A stretch of 64,000 nt of DNA from Fremontodendron californicum (taxonomy: Eukaryota > Streptophyta > Magnoliopsida > Malvales > Malvaceae). The DNA lies in contig JAULJL010000027.1 of assembly GCA_030761205.1 (NCBI GenBank), positions 19,160,501 to 19,224,500 on the forward strand, written 5' to 3'. Below the pieces are notes generated by a model. The model ran no database searches, had not been told where the DNA came from, and was given only the letters and a program-made list of their open reading frames with translations. Each line of letters starts with the position of its first letter. The first letter of the stretch is position 1. Both the position numbers and the translations under genes were made by a program. This document shows positions 44,245-54,174 of the stretch, in pieces.

Positions 44245-46155
44245 ATGTCCACTAAATCCATGGAAAACCTGACAGTCGCCAAGCGTGAGTCTGCCAGTAG
44301 TTTGAAGCTTAGGTCTAAAGCAATCCAGCAAAGTATGGGAGATTGCCTTCCAGTCGGGTATGTCTCTACTCTTCCCGAGAAAGTTCACATGGATCTGGCA
44401 CAGAACAACCTTGAAGGTCTGATCAGCATTTGGCATTCTTGGGATGAAACTCGGCAAGAAGTATTCAGGCAAAAATATGGGGATCTGGCTTTGCTCCTAT
44501 CTGTCGAAATAGATAATAACTTGGTAAAGGCCATGATGCAGTTTTGGGACCCATCATACAGGTGCTTCGTGTTCAATGACATAGATATGGTTCCAACTAT
44601 AGAAGAGTATTCAGCCTTGCTTCGTTTGGACCTTCCTAATCCGGACAAAGTTTACTGGAAGAAGAAGACAGGTTATCGGAAGAAGCTAGCAAAGATCATG
44701 GGAATCAGCTTGATAGAAGTTGACAAAATTGTGAAGACAAAGGGTAAGAGAACTAGTATTCCATGGAATGTTCTTTGAAACTTCATTGTCAAACACCCAG
44801 ATGATGATAAAGGTTTGGAGGTGATGGCTTTGGCTATCTACGGACTTGTGGTTTTCTCGAAGATATTGGGACATATTGAAACAACTGTGGTGAATTTCAT
44901 GGACCAAGTTCAACACCAGATCAATACGGCTCCCGCTATATTAGCCAAGACTATCAGGTCACTGAATCACTGCAGGAGAAATGGAAAAGGACGTTTCATC
45001 GGATGTTTATAGTTGCTCTACATCTTGATGAAAAGCCATTTTGAATGCCAAGAGTCGAAGTTTCGAAAGCCATATTTCACGACCAGCAGCCCTATCAAGG
45101 AGTTCTGTGAGAGTGCATGGCTTGGATCAAGGTCAAAAGAAGACTGGGTGATGATGTTGCGAGAGCTTACAAGCCGACAAGTGATTTGGAAAGCATCGTG
45201 GATGCCTCATGGACTTATGTTATTTAGCTGTAGTGATCAACCTTGGGTTCCTCTCTTGGGACTTTGGGTGTCGTCACCTACTCTCCCATCATGGTACAGA
45301 GACAGGCAGGGTATAAACAGTTCATACCAATGACCCACGGACTTAACCAGGTGGATTTCTCTTATTCAGATAAAGGGGTTATCAACAGGATTGAAGAACT
45401 CACAAAGGCTTAAAAATTAACGATTAGTGTTGAAGGAGGTAGTATCTCATGGAACACTACTCCGGAATACTCTATATGGTAGGCCAGGAAAGCAAAAGAT
45501 GTTGTGAAACCTTGCAAAAGAAGTCCAGATGGTTCAGCCAAGGTTATAGCCTCGGATCCTATGCTGAGGATAGAAAAGGCTAAAAGGAAGCTATAAGAAG
45601 AAAAAGATGAATTGGGAGAAGAAAACCAGAAACTGCAATCAAGGGTAGAAGATTTAGAAAAAGGCTTGAACAAAGAAAAAAGCAAGGCCAAGAAGCTTCG
45701 ATTAAAAGTTCGAAAGTTGGGGAATGGTTTAGTGAAAAGAGACGGCATTATTCAGAAACTCGCCGAAGATGGTGACACTTTGAAAGAATCCTTGACAGGT
45801 ATGGAAAAGAAATATTCGCTTTTGACTACTGAGGTCGGACGCCTAAAGGAAGAAAACGGGGAATTATTGTTTGATCAAGAAAGGAAGACAGTTGATTGCC
45901 AAGATTTAGTTACCGAATTAATGACCTTAAAGGAAGAATGCTCGCAACTTCGAGATGCGAACTCTAAAAAGCAGAATCTTCTGGAGAATATGTTTGACCA
46001 TTTCGATGTGGCATCTCGCAAGGCAGAAGACATGTATGATAGAATCATGAGATTAAGGCGAAAGTACATCCGTTCCATGAAAACGGCCAGCTCATATTCG
46101 AACTTTTGGATGAAGCTCAGTCTCACTATCGTCAGATTGTCAAGTTCCTTTAGAG
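44245..46155 (+). pseudogene. ORF1: ORF1 upstream of gag, element D, broken
   Basis: Position and content fit the extra ORF1 of Ogre/Tat elements, whose function is not known. The N-terminal half reads 'VHMDLAQNNLEGLISIWHSW', 'FWDPSYRCFVFNDIDMVPTI' and 'EEYSALLRL'. TGA at 44776-44778 and TAG at 45010-45012 interrupt a continuing homologous frame. A disturbed stretch with more stops follows (45330-45600). The C-terminal part (45612-46080) is a long coiled coil ('LQSRVEDLEKGLNKEKSKAK'). The last ~25 codons continue in another frame to TAG at about 46155. Confidence 0.7.
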
Positions 46156-46511
46156 GCGTTAGGATTTTAGATTTATGTTTTTAGGATCTTTTGTAAGAAT
46201 TTTCAAATTTTATGCTTTAGGACCAGTTGAAGTTTTGTTTTTTATATTCTTAGGATCGCTTTGGTTTTTAGGATTTCTATGGATTTGGTAATTTTTTATA
46301 TAAAATTCTTTTTATCTACATTTGTTATGTGGCTGGTGTTCTTTCATACATCTCATCCATATATGCATAAACATCATCACTTTAGTTTTAAATTTTAAAC
46401 ATATCATCCTGATTTAAGAAATTTGCTAAAGGTTCAAGGATAGCTCGACAGTCAGAATATTCGAGACAGTCTTCTCGTCACTCTTACAACACCAGATCAA
46501 GAGTTAGAGAA
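46156..46511 (+). other. Spacer between ORF1 and gag, element D
   Basis: AT-rich, no gene. A 'tcatacatctcatccatatatg' region resembles the words before the gag modules of element B. Confidence 0.5.
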
Positions 46512-48578
46512 ATGGCCGAAGAGCAATCCTCAAGGATAGATAAGGTAGAACAAGCTCAAGATGAGATTAGAGAGCAATTAAGTTCTTTGTTGGAAATGAT
46601 GAAAAGTTTGAAAGGGAAGAATAAGGAAGATGAATTTGGTTCTCAAGGGAAAGAGCAGAATGTAGGCGAATCTTTATGTCCGCCCGGTTTTCGATCTCAA
46701 GCGCAACATGAACAATTACAGCAGGTGCCCTACATGGAAGGATTCACTTATCCACACGGCCAACCTCAAATCCCGAGATTCACCTTTCCTGTTCCTGGGA
46801 CAAAAATAGACCCAGTCCAAGTTCCAGATTTAGACGATCCCAAAGAGTTAGAGAAGCTAAAAGTGGCAGAAGAGATCGAGTCTCGAAAAATAAAGATGAT
46901 CGAAGAAAGGCTTCAAGCTGTCGAGGGGTTCGACTGCTATGGTTCTATGGATGCTGAGGGGCTTTGTTTAGTGCCAGATGTAGTAATCCCTCCTAAGTTC
47001 AAGACTCCTGACTTCGAGAAGTTTGATGGGTCCAAATGTCCCATATCTCACATCACCATGTACTATCGAAAAATGGCCGCTCACACCAAAGATGAAAAGC
47101 TGCTCGTCCATGTCTTTCAGGACAGTCTTATGGGGTCCGCTGCTAGATGGTATGTTCAACTCGATAGAAATCGGGTTCGTACTTGGAAAAAATTGGCCAA
47201 GGCATTCATCAGCCAGTATAAGCACATTGTTGATATGGCCCCAGACCGTTTGTCTCTACAAAATATGGATAAAAAGTCCACCGAAAGTTTTAAGGACTAT
47301 GCCCAAAGATGGAGGGATATTGCTGCCCAGATCCAGCCGCTTCTGACTGAGAAAGAGACTAAGATGTTGTTCGTTAGTACTCTTAAGGCTTCGTACTATG
47401 ACAGGATGATTGGGAACGCCACAAAGAACTTTGCTGATATGGTGATTTTCGGTGAAATCATAGAGAATGCCATCAAGAATGGCAAGATTGAAGGAGGAGA
47501 ATCTGTTGTAAAGAGGAATAGCGTGACAAAAAAGAAGGAAGCTGATGTCCAGACTGTTGCATATGGAGGGCAACAAACGGGAGGTTACGTCCCGTATTTC
47601 CCACAATCTATGTACCAGCCATACTACCCGAATACCAATGCCATCAATCCGGGTTCATATGCTTATCCACCCGTACCTCCACAGGTGTTCCAACCTAATT
47701 TCCACCCCAGACCATTGGCTCCTCCAGTTGGGCCACCCGTACAAGCCAATCAACCCTCAATTATTTCGAGGAGACCACGAGCCAGCCAGGAAAGAATGTC
47801 TTTTGATCCGATTCCCATGTCCTATGCAGACTTGCTTCCAAATCTTATCAAGAACCATCTGGTTGCACCGATACAGTTGGAGCCCTTGAAACCTCCATAC
47901 CCTAGGTGGTATGATCCCAATGCCAGATGTGACTATCATTCGGGAAACGTTGGACACTCCATCGAAAACTGCACAGCTTTGAAGTACAAAGTGCAAAGTT
48001 TGATTAAGGCTGGGTTGATAAACTTTGAAGAGAATGGTGGCCCGAACGTCAACGGTAAAACCTTTACCAAACCATGCAAACCAACGGTAAATGCTTTGGG
48101 AGACGACAAGATTACCGTAATCAAGGGAAAAGTGGATGAAGTTAAGACATCAATGGATTACATTTTTGATGTCCTAGTCAAAGCTAATATGATTAGCCCT
48201 ATGCCGGCTAATTCAGATAGTCATCCTGGCGAATATGATTCAAGCAAGGATTGTAAATATCACCAAGGGATAGTTGGCCATTCGGTGCAAGGTTGTATTG
48301 AATTCTGGCAGGAGTTACAGAAACTAATGGATCTTTCCATGATTGAGTTTTACACAGAGTTTGGGGCAGATGAAATTAATGTGGTAATTGGAGAATCTGC
48401 ATTGCCTGTTGTGAAGCCGATCATATTTTTTTATGAGAAAAAGACAAGTCAGTTCGAGGATGAGAAGCTAGTGGGGATCAAAAATCCCGTTATTACAATC
48501 AGTGTCCCAAGTCCATTCCCATATCGAAGCGATAAGGCAGTGCCGTGGAGGTATGGGTGCGACGTCATAACCCGATAA
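46512..48578 (+). CDS. gag: gag of element D
   Basis: An open 688-residue frame. Residues 1-35 form a coiled coil ('DKVEQAQDEIREQLSSLLEM'). The capsid domain runs about 155-330 ('VVIPPKFKTPDFEKFDGSKC', 'LLVHVFQDSLMGSAARWYVQ', 'STESFKDYAQRWRDIAAQIQ'), then a Pro/Tyr-rich linker. Two zinc-like motifs follow, C-X2-H-X5-H-X4-C at 473-487 and 581-595. Gag packages element RNA in cytoplasmic particles. A TAA at 48576-48578 ends it, but the frame runs on in phase into protease, and element A reads through at the equivalent place. So TAA is probably a late nonsense mutation (or a readthrough site). Confidence 0.85.
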   Translation: MAEEQSSRIDKVEQAQDEIREQLSSLLEMMKSLKGKNKEDEFGSQGKEQNVGESLCPPGFRSQAQHEQLQQVPYMEGFTYPHGQPQIPRFTFPVPGTKIDPVQVPDLDDPKELEKLKVAEEIESRKIKMIEERLQAVEGFDCYGSMDAEGLCLVPDVVIPPKFKTPDFEKFDGSKCPISHITMYYRKMAAHTKDEKLLVHVFQDSLMGSAARWYVQLDRNRVRTWKKLAKAFISQYKHIVDMAPDRLSLQNMDKKSTESFKDYAQRWRDIAAQIQPLLTEKETKMLFVSTLKASYYDRMIGNATKNFADMVIFGEIIENAIKNGKIEGGESVVKRNSVTKKKEADVQTVAYGGQQTGGYVPYFPQSMYQPYYPNTNAINPGSYAYPPVPPQVFQPNFHPRPLAPPVGPPVQANQPSIISRRPRASQERMSFDPIPMSYADLLPNLIKNHLVAPIQLEPLKPPYPRWYDPNARCDYHSGNVGHSIENCTALKYKVQSLIKAGLINFEENGGPNVNGKTFTKPCKPTVNALGDDKITVIKGKVDEVKTSMDYIFDVLVKANMISPMPANSDSHPGEYDSSKDCKYHQGIVGHSVQGCIEFWQELQKLMDLSMIEFYTEFGADEINVVIGESALPVVKPIIFFYEKKTSQFEDEKLVGIKNPVITISVPSPFPYRSDKAVPWRYGCDVITR

Positions 48579-49721
48579 ACGTTTCATAGTTTAGTCGTGA
48601 TTAATTCTGAAGCTGCCAAGATTGCAAATCTAACTGGAGTAGGGGGAGTGACTAGGAGTGGGCGTTGTTATTCGCCTGAAATACTTGATAGAGACAGGAA
48701 GGGAAAAGCAGCGGAAGAGGAAAAGAATGAAGAGCCAAGAAGCAAGATAAATCCATTGGTGGTTCGAGATACGGAATATAAGAAGCCTGTTACTGAGAGA
48801 GAGGCTTGTGAATTTTTTAAGCTGATCAAACATAGTGAATATAGTGTGATTGAACAGTTGAATAAAATGCCGACTCGGATTTCGCTGTTGTTACTGTTGT
48901 TGAATTTCGAGCCTCACAGAGAAGCTTTGCTGAAAGTTCTGAACAAGGCACATGTGCCTCACAATATTTCCGTGGAGAATGTGGGTCATATTGCAGGAAA
49001 TCTGGTGGCTACCAATTTTATAACCTTTAATGATGATGAGATTCCTCCGGAAGGCAAGGGTAGTACTAAGGCCCTTCATATCACGGTCAAGTGCAAAAGT
49101 CATGTTATGGCTAAGGTGCTTATTGATAATGGTTCTTCCGTTAATGTTATGCCGATGACTACATTATCCAAGCTTCCAATAGATGTGTCTCACATTCAAC
49201 CTAGTTACATGATTGTGAGAGCCTTTGATGGGACTCGTCGGGCGGTTTTGGGAGATATTGAAATGCCTCTGCAGATTGGGCCTTGCACTTTCAAAATAAA
49301 GTTTCAAGTTATGGAGATTTCACCATCTTACAGTTGTCTGTTGGGAAGACCATGGATTCATATGGCTGGAGCAGTTCCTTCATCATTACACCAGAAAATC
49401 AAGTTCATTATGGAGGACTACCTGGTATGTGTTAACGGGGAAGAGGATTTGTTGGTAACCAAGTCCCCAACCACGCCTTATGTCGAGGCAGCTGATGAAG
49501 CGTTGGAGTGTTCTTTCAGATCGTTTGAGTTCATCAATGCGACATATGTTGATGAAGGGTCAAAAGTGCCTGCTCCGCGTTTTTCTCGAACGGTTGGCAT
49601 GTTGTTCAAGCAGACTATTGGGATGAGTTGGCGAGTTGGCTTTGGATTGGGGAAGCATCTTCAAGGGATCAGGGAGATGCCAGAGATACAAGAAAATAGA
49701 GAAAGGTTTGCGTTAGGCTAC
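48579..49721 (+). pseudogene. pro: Aspartic protease of element D (interrupted by LOG-RE2)
   Basis: In phase with gag. After a variable linker: 'ALLKVLNKAHVPHNISVENV', then the active site 'VLIDNGSSVNVMPMTTLSKL' with catalytic Asp intact, 'FDGTRRAVLGDIEMPLQIGP', 'YSCLLGRPWIHMAGAVPSS' and a G-patch-like 'WRVGFGLGKHLQGI'. No stop occurs to 49721. LOG-RE2 then splits the codons of 'ERFALGY'; the frame resumes at 58575. This would cut the gag-pol polyprotein. Confidence 0.85.
49717..49721 (+). other. Target-site duplication of LOG-RE2 (GCTAC), left
   Basis: GCTAC before the LTR start at 49722, repeated exactly at 58570-58574. Confidence 0.95.
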
Positions 49722-50367
49722 TGATAACTCGTATAATTATATAGTTTTTAGTTATGTTTTATTATTGTTTTGTGTCAAATACGAGTTATTATTGTTTAGT
49801 CTAATTGTGTTTATGATCTTTTATATTTTTATGTAATTTGGTGTTTTTCACAAGTTTCTTTGAGTGATTTCAGATTACTAGAATTAAGGGCAAATCCAGT
49901 TCAGTTCCAGTTCCGACACCTTTTGCCATATCAGCTATATCTCGAGTTTTACTGAAGCAATAAGGCTGAACTTTTAACCGTGCAAAGTTAAGAGGCATAT
50001 CTATCTTTTTCATGTTTTACACTTCTTGAAACGGAGTCGTTTTCCCTAGCGAAATCGACCATCAAGTTGGCTGATGTGCAATGACGTCTGTGCTGACCTG
50101 TTTTCGTATTTTGCCCATATCTTCTTATCCACATCAGCAAATGAGCTGATTCTAACGGCTATGGATCAGTAACTGATAGGGGAACATTTTTTTAGAAGAC
50201 CATGTGATCAGATCAGGCCTCCAAAATTGACAAAATCGACCATCAAGTTGGCTGATCAAAATTGTCATACAATATGACGAAAATTGTTAGAAAAATGCAC
50301 CCACCTATTATACCTACCTTTGAAATTTGTAAAGCTTGTCTCTTGTCATTTAGCCCTCCAAAATGTG

Positions 50368-50375
50368 TATAAATA
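50368..50375 (+). promoter_or_regulatory. TATA box in the LOG-RE2 5' LTR
   Basis: TATAAATA followed by GAGGGCCTTGG, conserved in all four LOG-RE LTRs. It is the presumed start of the element RNA about 650 bases into the LTR. Confidence 0.75.
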
Positions 50376-51221
50376 GAGGGCCTTGGATGATTGTAAGAGA
50401 TTGTACATTGGTAGGATATTAGCCATTGTAATAAAATTCTCTAAGTTTTCTTCTTCTTTCTTTTCTCTAGTTTTCTTTTTCTTTATTTTCTTCTTCTTCT
50501 TTCTTTCTTTTATTTCCTTCTTAGATTCTCTTTAATTTTATGTTTATGTTTACAATGCCTATGCTAGGCTAAACTTCTATTTGGTTAAGGGTGATTTCAA
50601 AGCCCTAGACATGTTTTGTGATTGATTTTTAGATTCTATCTATCATTAATTTTCTATCAAAGTTGCTTATGTTCTTCTACAAAAATTGTTCATGATGTTG
50701 TCTTGATTTATTTAGGTGTACAACTAGATAGATCTTGATAATTATCTATTGCTAGTTTAGGAATCTTGATCCGTGTAATTGTCTTGATTTCCTATTCATA
50801 AGTGGCAATTTGTGATTAATGATTATGGTCAAGTTTTCAATAATTGCAAAGTGGAACATAACCTAAGTTGAACAATCTGAGCTTATGTGTTTGTTGCTTA
50901 GATCAACCTATCTTTCTCATCATAAAGCTGCCATTAAATTGAATTTAGAGAGCTTATTCTAGGTTGTTTAATGGTTAGAGATTAAATAGAGAGCTTGTTC
51001 TATTTAACGACAAACTAAGGAAAGATTGGGATAACAGAGCTTGTTGTTATCTACGGTTGTTAACTTTGATAGTTGGTTGATATTGATAGATCTGAAATTG
51101 ATTCTTAATGATGTCTAGTGGTGGAGAATGAAACCTTAACCATATTTTTCATATTTGATTCTTCTTACTTACTTGTTTTCTTACTTTTCTAGTTTGCTTA
51201 TTTTTAAAAGTATATTTATTT

Positions 51222-51373
51222 TTATTGGCTGGTTATACCGCCTAATTTGTATATTAACTTTGTTTTATTGTTATTGGCTGGTTATACCGCCTAATTTAGT
51301 ATATATATTTTTATTGGCTGGTTATACCGCCTAATTTAGTATATATATTTTTATTGGCTGGTTATACCGCCTT
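51222..51373 (+). repeat. Four-copy 'GGCTGGTTATACCGCC' repeat, LOG-RE2 5' LTR
   Basis: 'ttattggctggttataccgc' starts at 51222, 51271, 51311 and 51351 (spacing 49, 40, 40). The same array is in the 3' LTR. It lies downstream of the TATA box, so it would be transcribed. Confidence 0.9.
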
Positions 51374-51581
51374 GCATCTTATTCTTATTATTTACTTTAG
51401 TTTAAATCTGGCTTCAAAAACCCCTTTTCTTTTATTGTTCTTGAATTTAAGTTTTAAACTATTAACTTATAAACTAAAACCCAATCCCTGAGGACTCGAC
51501 CCTTGCTAACTACTATACTTACAATTTATCTTTTTAGTGCAAGGTTAAATAAGATACACTCTTTTGGGTGCATCAAATTTT

Positions 51582-51599
51582 TGGCGCCGTTGCCGGGGA
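51582..51599 (+). other. Primer-binding site of LOG-RE2 (tRNA-Asp)
   Basis: TGGCGCCGTTGCCGGGGA, six bases after the LTR; complementary to the tRNA-Asp 3' end, as in LOG-RE1. Confidence 0.9.
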
Positions 51600-51707
51600 T
51601 TGCTTTCTTTAGTTTATTTGTTACTTGGTTTATTCTTATTTTCAGTTCTAATTAGTTTTATTTTCTTGTACATACAAGTTTTTCTTTTCAAATTTAAAAA
51701 AAAAAAA

Positions 51708-51783
51708 CTTTGTGCTACCCATCCCACCATACTACTAGCCAATTGGCTCATTTGCTTTTCCAAACTCTGGATGCTTGCCCTTG
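51708..51783 (+). repeat. Left arm of a perfect 76-base inverted repeat
   Basis: This leader segment is the exact reverse complement of 52221-52296, which is part of the gag-derived frame. A 19-base direct repeat ('cttgaagagttggtggcat') also links the leader (about 51780) and the start of that frame (about 51866). The leader transcript could fold back on the coding region. Confidence 0.9.
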
Positions 51784-51841
51784 AAGAGTTGGTGGCATGA
51801 CTAACACTTGAAGATCAAATTTTGAAAAAAAAAAAAAAAAG

Positions 51842-52780
51842 ATGGAATTAAGCAATCTAACACTTGAAGAGTTGGTGGCATACATGAACATGGAGAATCA
51901 ACAAGCCAATCTCACCTCCCCAGTTCAACAATTGGCCATGGAAGGATGTCAAGGCCATCAAGTGTTCCAAGACCAACAGTATGATCATTACTCAAACACT
52001 TACCATGAGGGATGGTGGGATCATACTAATTATGGCTACTCGAAAAATTACCAAGAAGTAGATCCTTATGCCAATTACACTCATCCATCTAGCTTCAATC
52101 AATCATGGTCTCAAGAACCAGATCTTTTTCAACCACCACATATGACTCAAAACTCAGGTACTTCTTTAGAAGATCTTGTCTATTCTCTTGTTACTGATTC
52201 TTTGCAATTTCAACAGGAAACAAGGGCAAGCATCCAGAGTTTGGAAAAGCAAATGAGCCAATTGGCTAGTAGTATGGTGGGATGGGTAGCACAAAGATCT
52301 GAAGAACTCCCAGCCCAAACGATGGTTAACCCAAAGGAGAATGCTACTATTGTGACCTTGAAGAATGAGGAACAAGATAAGGATGAAACAAAATTAGAGA
52401 TGGATTCTATTCTTGAGGATAATGAAGCCAAAGATCCAAATAAGAGTATTTCGGCACCTGAGGTAACGTTTAAGGTTTCACTTTTTACTAATGTTTCTTC
52501 TCCACCTTTTCCTAGTAGATTTGCAAAGTTCAAGGAGGAAGAACATGAACAACACATGCCGGAAACCTTAAACAACTTGTTTGTGGAGGTCATTCAACAA
52601 GTATCAAAATATGCTCCATTCCTCGATGACATATGCACCACAAAGGATGATGGAATAATACTTGTAATGGAGAATGCATCCACTGTTGTGCAAAGAAAGC
52701 TTCCTCTCAAACGCATAAATTTGGGAAATTTCATGTATGAGCCTGACAAGCCTAAAATGCCAAGAAGGGGTGTTGGTTAG
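51842..52780 (+). CDS. gag-derived frame of LOG-RE2 (no capsid)
   Basis: An open 312-residue frame. Tyr/Gln-rich residues 40-100 ('SKNYQEVDPYANYTHPSS') are followed by 'TRASIQSLEKQMSQLASSM' (133-151), a word typical of the C-terminal gag region of Athila-like elements. Next is an acidic linker and 'PPFPSRFAKFKEEEHEQHMP' near 221-240, the stretch before protease in those elements. The capsid, knuckle and protease are absent. After the stop the frame goes on for a few codons resembling another element end ('TLNQVLIGGGS'). It may be a leftover or a small RNA-binding product; I cannot tell. Confidence 0.6.
   Translation: MELSNLTLEELVAYMNMENQQANLTSPVQQLAMEGCQGHQVFQDQQYDHYSNTYHEGWWDHTNYGYSKNYQEVDPYANYTHPSSFNQSWSQEPDLFQPPHMTQNSGTSLEDLVYSLVTDSLQFQQETRASIQSLEKQMSQLASSMVGWVAQRSEELPAQTMVNPKENATIVTLKNEEQDKDETKLEMDSILEDNEAKDPNKSISAPEVTFKVSLFTNVSSPPFPSRFAKFKEEEHEQHMPETLNNLFVEVIQQVSKYAPFLDDICTTKDDGIILVMENASTVVQRKLPLKRINLGNFMYEPDKPKMPRRGVG
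52221..52296 (+). repeat. Right arm of the 76-base inverted repeat
   Basis: The sense copy, inside the gag-derived frame; exact complement of 51708-51783 with about 440 bases between the arms. Confidence 0.9.
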
Positions 52781-53278
52781 GTTCAAAACACTAAATCAAG
52801 TGCTAATTGGGGGAGGCAGCCTAATTAGTAAAAGCATTGCCAAACTGCCATCCTCAGATTTGCTCTCTTTTTCTTTATCTTTTTCTTATGTTTCTTTGCT
52901 AATTGTGTTTAGTGTTTCTAAGTTCATTTAGGCTGCATAAGTTTATTTTGTTTATTAGTTCTTTTCACTTACACATGATTCTTTCATTTGGGATTAATAG
53001 CATTACATTAATGACAATGTAAGAATTATGTGTGGGGGGAAGAATTTAGGATTTTATTTAGAGTGTTTTGTTTTTGAGTATTTTTATGTTGTTTTTCTTT
53101 CTGATCCTTGTTTTGAAAATAACTAGATGTAAATATAATTTTTTTAACCCCGGTTAAATGGCGGATAACGGTACTCCGTGATTATTTAAGTCGGTTCCAT
53201 CAGTTACCCACAAAACTGATATTGTATATAAATTTCTCTTCCAATTTCTCTTTCAATTTTTTTCATTTTTTTTTCAGG
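52781..53278 (+). other. Junction region of LOG-RE2
   Basis: 52790-53086 contains an element-end signature: 'cattacattaatgacaatgt' followed by 'tgtgggggga' (53001-53040), like a hairpin plus polypurine tract. At about 53087 the sequence becomes that of LOG-RE1. 53088-53126 encodes the last residues of the LOG-RE1 pol frame ('VFLSDPCFENN' and stop), and a T-rich tract ending in CAG (53275-53277) follows. The change marks a recombination point. Confidence 0.7.
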
Positions 53279-53815
53279 ATGGATGATATTCTCACAAGAT
53301 TGCAGAAACGATTTCCTCCTTTTCCTCGAAATATTTTACTGAAGCTTTACCAAGTTCGATTCGAAAGATTAAGAATGCTTATGCACAAAGGGATTCCTTG
53401 AGACATACGTTGGATAATTGAAGCCAAGGTACGTGAAGATGAATATCTTCCTGTTTTGCATTTACCAGGTACAGGTAGAAGCACTTTTGCAAAGAAGTGA
53501 CGAGCAAAGCGCATGAGTTCAAATTGCCACAAATGTGCACGATGGACGTGTAACGGTAAATGTCGTTCTATTGGGATTCCGTCCTCTAATCGAGATGATA
53601 AAATTGAATTCATTAAGGATGGACTGAGTAAGGAGAATTTGGGTAATATCCAACTTTCTCTTGAGAAGCATCCTAGTGGAGACGTACAAAGAGAAATTCT
53701 TGATTTATGGCCGCAATTCCAAAGGGAATGGCAACATCTTGGGAATCTGATGTTAAAAGACCCTGTTTGCCAGCTTGTAAGAAAACTGGATGGGAAGCAT
53801 ATCCTCAACTCATAG
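53279..53815 (+). pseudogene. Cys-rich basic ORF of LOG-RE2, two stops
   Basis: Same length (179 codons with stop) as 21868-22404 and nearly the same sequence, but TGA at 53399-53401 (codon 41) and TGA at 53498-53500 (codon 74, inside the basic stretch) break it. There is no frameshift. The Cys motif (83, 86, 91, 95) is kept. As it stands only a 40-residue product could be made from the first ATG, so the resemblance to betaflexivirus nucleic-acid-binding proteins is a relic in this copy. Confidence 0.75.
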
Positions 53816-54144
53816 AAGGCGTTTAAGCCGTTTCTGGACGTAAAACCAGAGGAAGATGTGAGCCACAATCACAACTACAATAAATGACTTCTCAGCTTTT
53901 GGTTTGATTTGCAATATCTTCATTTCGGTTTAATTTACGTGTTGTTCGATTTGTGTAATTATTCTCATATTTTTTTTATTGGTCTTTTACGGTTGATTTT
54001 TCTTCTCTTTTTGATTTTCTTCCTGAAATCACGCAAAAATCTTTTGTTATGTTAACATTTTCTTCTGACAGGTCAAATACACTTTCGGCTACATTATTAC
54101 TCTTGTCTGATTCACTACTCAGTCCTCTATATATTACACCATGT

Positions 54145-54160
54145 ACTCATTCTCTTTCAG
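54145..54160 (+). promoter_or_regulatory. Probable splice acceptor before LOG (LOG-RE2)
   Basis: CATTCTCTTTCAG ends at 54160; ATG follows 14 bases later and is the first ATG. Conserved with LOG-RE1. Confidence 0.5.
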
Positions 54161-54174
54161 GCACTCGAAAAAAA

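Larger units (their letters stand above)
49722..51575 (+). repeat. 5' LTR of LOG-RE2
   Basis: 1854 bases, TGATAACTCG...GGGTGCATCA. It contains 'atcgaccatcaagttggctg' twice (about 50054 and 50237), TGACGTC near 50083, a TATA box at 50368-50375, a CT-rich stretch (50440-50520) and a four-copy repeat near the end (51222-51373). Confidence 0.92.

Noticed and set aside
45013..45333. Separate gene after the second stop of ORF1
   Set aside because: It is in the same order and phase as the ORF1 remnant; better read as part of the broken ORF1.
51582..51599. tRNA-like sequence
   Set aside because: Only the complement of a tRNA 3' end; it is the primer-binding site, not a tRNA gene.
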